A DNA stretch of 64,000 bases from Bradyrhizobium sp. AUGA SZCCT0176. GTDB lineage: Bacteria; Pseudomonadota; Alphaproteobacteria; Rhizobiales; Xanthobacteraceae. The DNA lies in assembly GCF_018130145.1 (NCBI RefSeq), contig NZ_JAFCMB010000005.1:420114-484113 (forward strand), read 5' to 3'. The translations under genes and the position numbers were made by a program. The notes beneath the pieces were generated by a model that saw only the letters and a program-made list of their open reading frames with translations, was not told the DNA's origin and did not search any database. Position 1 is the stretch's first letter. Each line of letters opens with the position of its first letter. Positions 59,921-64,000 of this stretch are shown here, one piece after another.

Positions 59921-60163
59921 CCCGCAACTCCCATTTGCATCTAAACCATAATCCGGCCGCTGCCCGCCTGGCCGCCGACAAGGCTGACAAGCTTCCGCAC
60001 GCGCACACGAGTATCAGGTGGATCTGGCGCGAGGCCAAATGCAGCGGAAATTGAAGCCGGATCGGCCGGGTTTTGCTCCGACATTCCCCGGAACGGGCCG
60101 ATTCACCGTGACGATTCGCTGCATTTGCGCTAGGCAACGACCTTATCCGGAGCCAAGCCAATC

Positions 60164-61363
60164 ATGAGCCGTCGCGTCAAAAAACCTCTCCGCCCGGCGG
60201 GCGACCGCCCCAAGGGCGCGCGTCCCTATCGGGGCTCGAAAGCCGAGCGGCCGGCCCATCGTCCGGGCGGCAAGCCGCCGGCGCGTTTTGCGGCCGCGGC
60301 GCCCCGCGCGCCGAAACCGGCGCCTTACGTGCCCGAGCCGGAGAAGATCGTCGCGGAGCCACCGCCGCTGCCGACCAAGGTCCAGACCGTGGTCGTGACC
60401 GCGGACGAGAACAACATGCGCGTCGATCGCTTCCTCGAGGCGCGTTTCCCGGGGCTGTCATTCTCCCACATCCAGCGCATCGTTCGCAAAGGCGAGCTGC
60501 GCGTCAACGGCAAGCGCGCCGACAGCAAGGACCGGATCGAGGAGGGGCAGAGCATCCGGATTCCGCCGCTCAAGCTCGACACGCCGAAGGTCGGCGGCAC
60601 GCTCTCGGAGGCCGCGACCAAGACGCTGCAGGCGCTCAAGGACATGATCCTGTTCGAGGATGCCGATGTCATGGTGCTGAACAAGCCGGCGGGGCTTGCG
60701 GTGCAGGGCGGCTCCGGCATCACGCGCAATGTCGACGACATGCTGGAAGTGATGCGCGACGCCAAGGGACAAAAACCAAGACTGGTGCACCGGCTGGACC
60801 GGGAAACGTCGGGCTGTCTTTTGATCGCAAAGACACGCTTCGCCGCCACCGCGCTGACCGGCTCGTTCCGCCATCGCTCCGCGCGCAAGATTTACTGGGC
60901 GATGGTGGCGGGCGTACCGAAGCCGAAGCAGGGCCGCATCTCGACCTATCTCGCCAAGGAGGAGAGCGAGGACGACACCATCATGCGGATCGCCAAGCAT
61001 GGCGACGAAGGCGCCAGCCACGCGGTGACCTATTACGCCGTGGTCGAGACCTCGGCGCAAAAGCTCGCCTGGGTGTCGCTGAAGCCGGTGACGGGGCGAA
61101 CCCATCAATTGCGCGCGCATATGGCGCATATCGATCATGCCATCGTCGGCGATCCCAAATACTTCAACAAGGAAAACTGGGACCTGCCTGGCGGCATCCA
61201 GAACCGCCTGCATCTCTTGGCGCGCCGGATCGTGATCCCGCATCCGCGCGGCGGTGTGATCGACGCGACCGCGCCGCTGCCGCCGCACATGCTGCAATCC
61301 TGGAACCTGCTCGGCCTCGAGGCCGACCGGTTCGATCCGATCGAGAACGCGCCGGAGGAGTAA
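60164..61363 (+). CDS. RluA-family pseudouridine synthase
   Basis: A 399-residue RNA pseudouridine synthase. A basic, Pro/Ala-rich disordered N-terminal extension of about 75 residues comes first, then an S4 RNA-binding domain (about 83-135, RVDRFLEARFPGLSFSHIQRIVRKGELRVNGKRA). The catalytic domain has HRLDRETSG at 209-217, with Asp212 as nucleophile. RluC/RluD-like, modifying 23S rRNA uridines. Exact positions are not decidable. Start ATG 60164 follows GGAGCCAAGCC. Confidence 0.92.
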   Translation: MSRRVKKPLRPAGDRPKGARPYRGSKAERPAHRPGGKPPARFAAAAPRAPKPAPYVPEPEKIVAEPPPLPTKVQTVVVTADENNMRVDRFLEARFPGLSFSHIQRIVRKGELRVNGKRADSKDRIEEGQSIRIPPLKLDTPKVGGTLSEAATKTLQALKDMILFEDADVMVLNKPAGLAVQGGSGITRNVDDMLEVMRDAKGQKPRLVHRLDRETSGCLLIAKTRFAATALTGSFRHRSARKIYWAMVAGVPKPKQGRISTYLAKEESEDDTIMRIAKHGDEGASHAVTYYAVVETSAQKLAWVSLKPVTGRTHQLRAHMAHIDHAIVGDPKYFNKENWDLPGGIQNRLHLLARRIVIPHPRGGVIDATAPLPPHMLQSWNLLGLEADRFDPIENAPEE

Positions 61364-61500
61364 GACGTTCGATCTGTCAGCGCGCCGCCATCAATTTTCC
61401 GGGAGCGCAAGAACGATCAAATCGAGGGCGTGCTAATCAGCTATCGCCCGGTCCGGTTTGTTTTGGCACCAGGCTGCCATCGTGAACAAGGGATCGGCAT

Positions 61501-62724
61501 ATGATCGGGACTTGGCTCCGCGCTGCGCTTTTCTGTTTTCTTCTGGGTGAGGCTGCCGCGCTCGGCGCTCCAGCCAGAGCGGAAACTCTCGCGCTAGCGG
61601 GTGGCCGCGTGTACGCATCGCCCGACGCAACGCCGCTTGCCGATGCGTTGGTTGTAACGACCGACGGCGTCATCACCGCGATCGGCAGCCGCAGCGAAGT
61701 GCAAATCCCACAGGATGCCCGCGTCATCGATTGCACCGGCAAGACCGTCGTTGCCGGCTTCTGGAACAGCCACGTTCACTTCACGCAAGGCGTTTGGAAA
61801 AACGCCGGCACCGCGCCGGCGGCGCCGCTGCAGGACCATATGCAGGAGATGCTGACGAAATGGGGTTTCACCACCGTATGGGACCTCGGTTCCGATCCGC
61901 GTGACTCGCTTCCTCTCCGCAAGCGCGTCAATGCCGGTGAAATCCTCGGCCCAAGCATATTCTTCGCCGGCAACATTTTCCCCAAAGGCGGCCATCCCGC
62001 CTATCTGCCGCCCGAACTGCAACTGCCCGAAGCCGCCACGCCGGAGGAAGCCACGCAAATGACGCGTGCCTACTTCGGTATGGGCCTCGACGGCATGAAG
62101 CTGTTCACCGGCGTCTATATGGGCGACAAGCCCGTCGTGAATATGGATGTGTCGATCGCCAAGGCCGCGGTCGACGTGGCGCATGCGCAGGGCAAGCCGG
62201 TGTTCGCGCATCCGCAAAACAAGACTGGAATGGAGACGGTGATTGCGGCCGGGGTCGATGTGCTGGCGCATATCATTCCCGGGCAACCGGGCTACAGCCC
62301 CGAGCAGCTCGCAAAATTCAAAGCGCAGGGCATTGCATTGATCCCGACGCTGTCGCTGTTTGCGAAAACTATCGGCGGTCCAGCCCTGGCTGCGCGCCTC
62401 GTCGATTCCGGCGTCCAGCAGATCAAGGCGTTTTCAGGCAACGGCGGCGCCATTCTGTTCGGCACCGATGTCGGCTTCACCACGATCTATGACACGTCGG
62501 TCGAATACGAGCTGATGCACCGCGCGCTTTCGGAAAAGGAAGTGCTGGCCACGCTGACGACGAACCCGGCCAAATATTTCAAGGCGGCCAGGAAGGGTAA
62601 AGTAGAAAAGGGCTTTGACGCCGATCTCGTGGTCCTTGACGGCGACCCGATGGCTGACGTCAGCAACCTTGCGAAAGTCGCCTACACGATCCGTGCAGGG
62701 CAGGTGATCTATCGCAAGCCGTGA
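61501..62724 (+). CDS. Secreted amidohydrolase family protein
   Basis: A 407-residue metal-dependent hydrolase of the amidohydrolase superfamily. Signal peptide about 1-27 (cleavage after ARA). Metal ligands are His91 and His93 (NSHVHF), Lys200 in GLDGMKLF as possible carboxylated bridge, His237 and His257, and Asp323 (LFGTDVGF). Imidazolonepropionase/Xaa-Pro-dipeptidase-like relatives hydrolyse cyclic amides or peptides. The periplasmic location is inferred. Substrate unknown. Confidence 0.9.
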   Translation: MIGTWLRAALFCFLLGEAAALGAPARAETLALAGGRVYASPDATPLADALVVTTDGVITAIGSRSEVQIPQDARVIDCTGKTVVAGFWNSHVHFTQGVWKNAGTAPAAPLQDHMQEMLTKWGFTTVWDLGSDPRDSLPLRKRVNAGEILGPSIFFAGNIFPKGGHPAYLPPELQLPEAATPEEATQMTRAYFGMGLDGMKLFTGVYMGDKPVVNMDVSIAKAAVDVAHAQGKPVFAHPQNKTGMETVIAAGVDVLAHIIPGQPGYSPEQLAKFKAQGIALIPTLSLFAKTIGGPALAARLVDSGVQQIKAFSGNGGAILFGTDVGFTTIYDTSVEYELMHRALSEKEVLATLTTNPAKYFKAARKGKVEKGFDADLVVLDGDPMADVSNLAKVAYTIRAGQVIYRKP

Positions 62725-62728
62725 AGGC

Positions 62729-63184
62729 TCAGCGCTTGAACTGCGTGAGAAACAGCCGCAAGGAATCCTGCGGGCTTTCAATGTCCGAAATTACCCAGCC
62801 GTCAGGCCCCTTGACGGCGATGAAATTCAGCGTGACGGCGCGGCCGTTATTATTGAAGCTGGCGGTGACATAGGTCTTGTCGAATTCCGTGCGCAGGATT
62901 TTTGTCGAGACCGGGCCGATTTTCCAGCTCGGGCTCTGCACCATGAAATCGTACGGCGCCTCGCGCGGGGCGATCCACGCGCTTCGCAGACTGCGGTCGA
63001 AAAACTGCTCCGCGATTTCGGCGCTGCGCGGCAATCCCTTCGACAGATCGGACGAGCCCTTACCGTAATAGGCGTAGACATTGCGGACCAGGGATTCCGG
63101 CGTGCGGAACCCGGCTTGCGCGGGCAGGGCGGCCAAAACAGCCGTCGAAATCAGGATCGCAGCAAGGAATTTCACGGCTTTCAT
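62729..63184 (-). CDS. Secreted hypothetical protein
   Basis: A 151-residue protein with a signal peptide (about 1-23, cleavage after AQA) and a soluble domain ending TLNFIAVKGPDGWVISDIESPQDSLRLFLTQFKR, which is similar in shape to DUF3828/NTF2-like small periplasmic domains (weak impression). The ATG at 63184 gives the signal peptide. An in-frame upstream start at 63244 would bury it. Converges with the amidohydrolase gene, 4 bases apart. Confidence 0.75.
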   Translation of the reverse strand: MKAVKFLAAILISTAVLAALPAQAGFRTPESLVRNVYAYYGKGSSDLSKGLPRSAEIAEQFFDRSLRSAWIAPREAPYDFMVQSPSWKIGPVSTKILRTEFDKTYVTASFNNNGRAVTLNFIAVKGPDGWVISDIESPQDSLRLFLTQFKR

Positions 63185-63332
63185 GGGCGCTGTCTCGGGC
63201 CTTATCCTGGTTTCACCGGGGCCTATTTTGCCGGTAAATGACATCAGGCGAAAGCCTTCCGGGCGGCTCGAATTGGGGTGTTTTCTCCGCTGAACCGGTG
63301 TCCATTTCGCCCAAAAGCGCTATAAGGCGCGG

Positions 63333-64000
63333 ATGCGTGAATTATTTGATGAAGTGGCCGGCCAGTCTCCGTTCGACCCCGAGGAGGCGGTGCGGCGCGC
63401 GACGCGCGTGCCACAGCGCAAGCGCTTTTATACCAGTGCCGGCGTCGGCGAGGCGGATGGTGGCTTTACGGTCACGCTCGACGGCAAGCCGATCCGCACG
63501 CCCTCCGGCCGCCATGTCGTCGCGCCCAACGCTGTTATTGCGGAGGCGATCGCGGCGGAATGGAATGCGCAAGTTGAGACCATCAACCCCCTGACCATGC
63601 CGTTGACGCGCTTCGCCAACAGCGTCGGCGAAGGCGTCGTCGATCGTGTCGACGCGGTCGCCGACGACGTCGCAAAATATCTCGGCACGGATTTGCTGTT
63701 CTATCGCGCCGGCCATCCCGAAGCGCTGGTCGCAAAAGAAGCCGCGCATTGGGACCCCGTGGTGTTCTGGGCCGCCAATGAACTCGGCGCCCATTTCATG
63801 CTGGCCGAGGGGATCGTGCACGTCACCCAGCCGGAAACAGCGATCCAGGCGGCGCGCTCGGTGTTCCCAGGCGATCCCTGGTCGATCGCGGCGATGCATG
63901 TGGTGACGACGCTGACCGGCTCGGCGCTGCTGGCGCTGGCGCTGTTCCACGGCGTGCGCAACGCCGACGAGGTCTGGGCCGCCGCCCATGTCGATGAGGA
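63333..64000 (+). CDS. ATP12-family F1-ATPase assembly chaperone, cut by the window end
   Basis: Open from ATG 63333 to the last base (222 complete codons, no stop), so partial at its 3' end. It matches the ATP12 family: RATRVPQRKRFYTSAGVGE and GGFTVTLDGKPIRTPSG near the N-terminus, then VAKYLGTDLLFYRAGHPEAL and WDPVVFWAANELGAHF, and near the end ALALFHGVRNADEVWAAAHVDE. ATP12 binds the F1 alpha subunit during assembly of ATP synthase. Start is inferred from N-terminal alignment. Normal length is about 230-260 residues, so only a short part is missing. Confidence 0.92.
   Translation, partial: MRELFDEVAGQSPFDPEEAVRRATRVPQRKRFYTSAGVGEADGGFTVTLDGKPIRTPSGRHVVAPNAVIAEAIAAEWNAQVETINPLTMPLTRFANSVGEGVVDRVDAVADDVAKYLGTDLLFYRAGHPEALVAKEAAHWDPVVFWAANELGAHFMLAEGIVHVTQPETAIQAARSVFPGDPWSIAAMHVVTTLTGSALLALALFHGVRNADEVWAAAHVDE

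Overview
The window is a stretch of a high-GC alphaproteobacterial chromosome, most likely Bradyrhizobium or a close relative in the Nitrobacteraceae (Bradyrhizobiaceae). The grounds are the protein sequences, the order of the translation and transcription genes, and intergenic palindromes of the kind typical of that group. No database search was possible, so the genus is an inference. No phage, IS element, CRISPR array or rRNA gene was seen.

Layout. 1-4.7 kb holds two short-chain dehydrogenases, a histidine phosphatase and a serine hydrolase, separated by mosaic palindromic repeats. 4.7-7.5 kb holds tRNA-Trp(CCA) and then secE-nusG-rplK-rplA, with a good promoter and a strong terminator. 7.5-10.1 kb is a convergent pair: a 2-hydroxyacid dehydrogenase and a 549-aa membrane-anchored protein of unknown function. 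10.7-20.7 kb is rplJ-rplL-rpoB-rpoC with an L10-leader-like hairpin and a terminator. 20.8-27.6 kb interrupts the core genes with a LuxR-type regulator, a FAD oxidoreductase-methyltransferase fusion, an ABC exporter with acidic tails and a convergent FAD monooxygenase-like gene. 28.3-48.5 kb is one nearly continuous block in which the str, S10, spc and alpha operons follow each other (rpsL to rplQ). 48.6-64 kb is mixed housekeeping and accessory material: an amidase with a TctC-type binding protein, a divergent HxlR regulator and oxidoreductase, a coupled htrA-like/rarA/TPR operon, an RluA-family pseudouridine synthase, an amidohydrolase, and an ATP12 chaperone gene cut by the window end.

How the genes work together. 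Most of the window builds the ribosome (24 proteins in the rpsL-rplQ block plus L11, L1, L10 and L7/L12), RNA polymerase (rpoA, rpoB, rpoC), elongation factors (fusA, tuf), the antitermination factor NusG and the Sec translocon (secE, secY).

The most unusual feature is a second SecY-like gene (43683-44891) that overlaps secY by 4 nt on one side and adk by 4 nt on the other. It keeps the SecY fold signatures. It lacks the N-terminal cytosolic segment, the plug helix, the C5-loop arginine (R357 of canonical SecY) and the basic C-tail. The adenylate kinase that follows carries a histone-H1-like Lys/Ala tail of about 94 residues. A third point of interest is the FAD-methyltransferase/ABC exporter/monooxygenase cluster between rpoC and rpsL, where two convergent genes overlap through complementary low-complexity tails (Asp/Glu on one strand, poly-Ser on the other).
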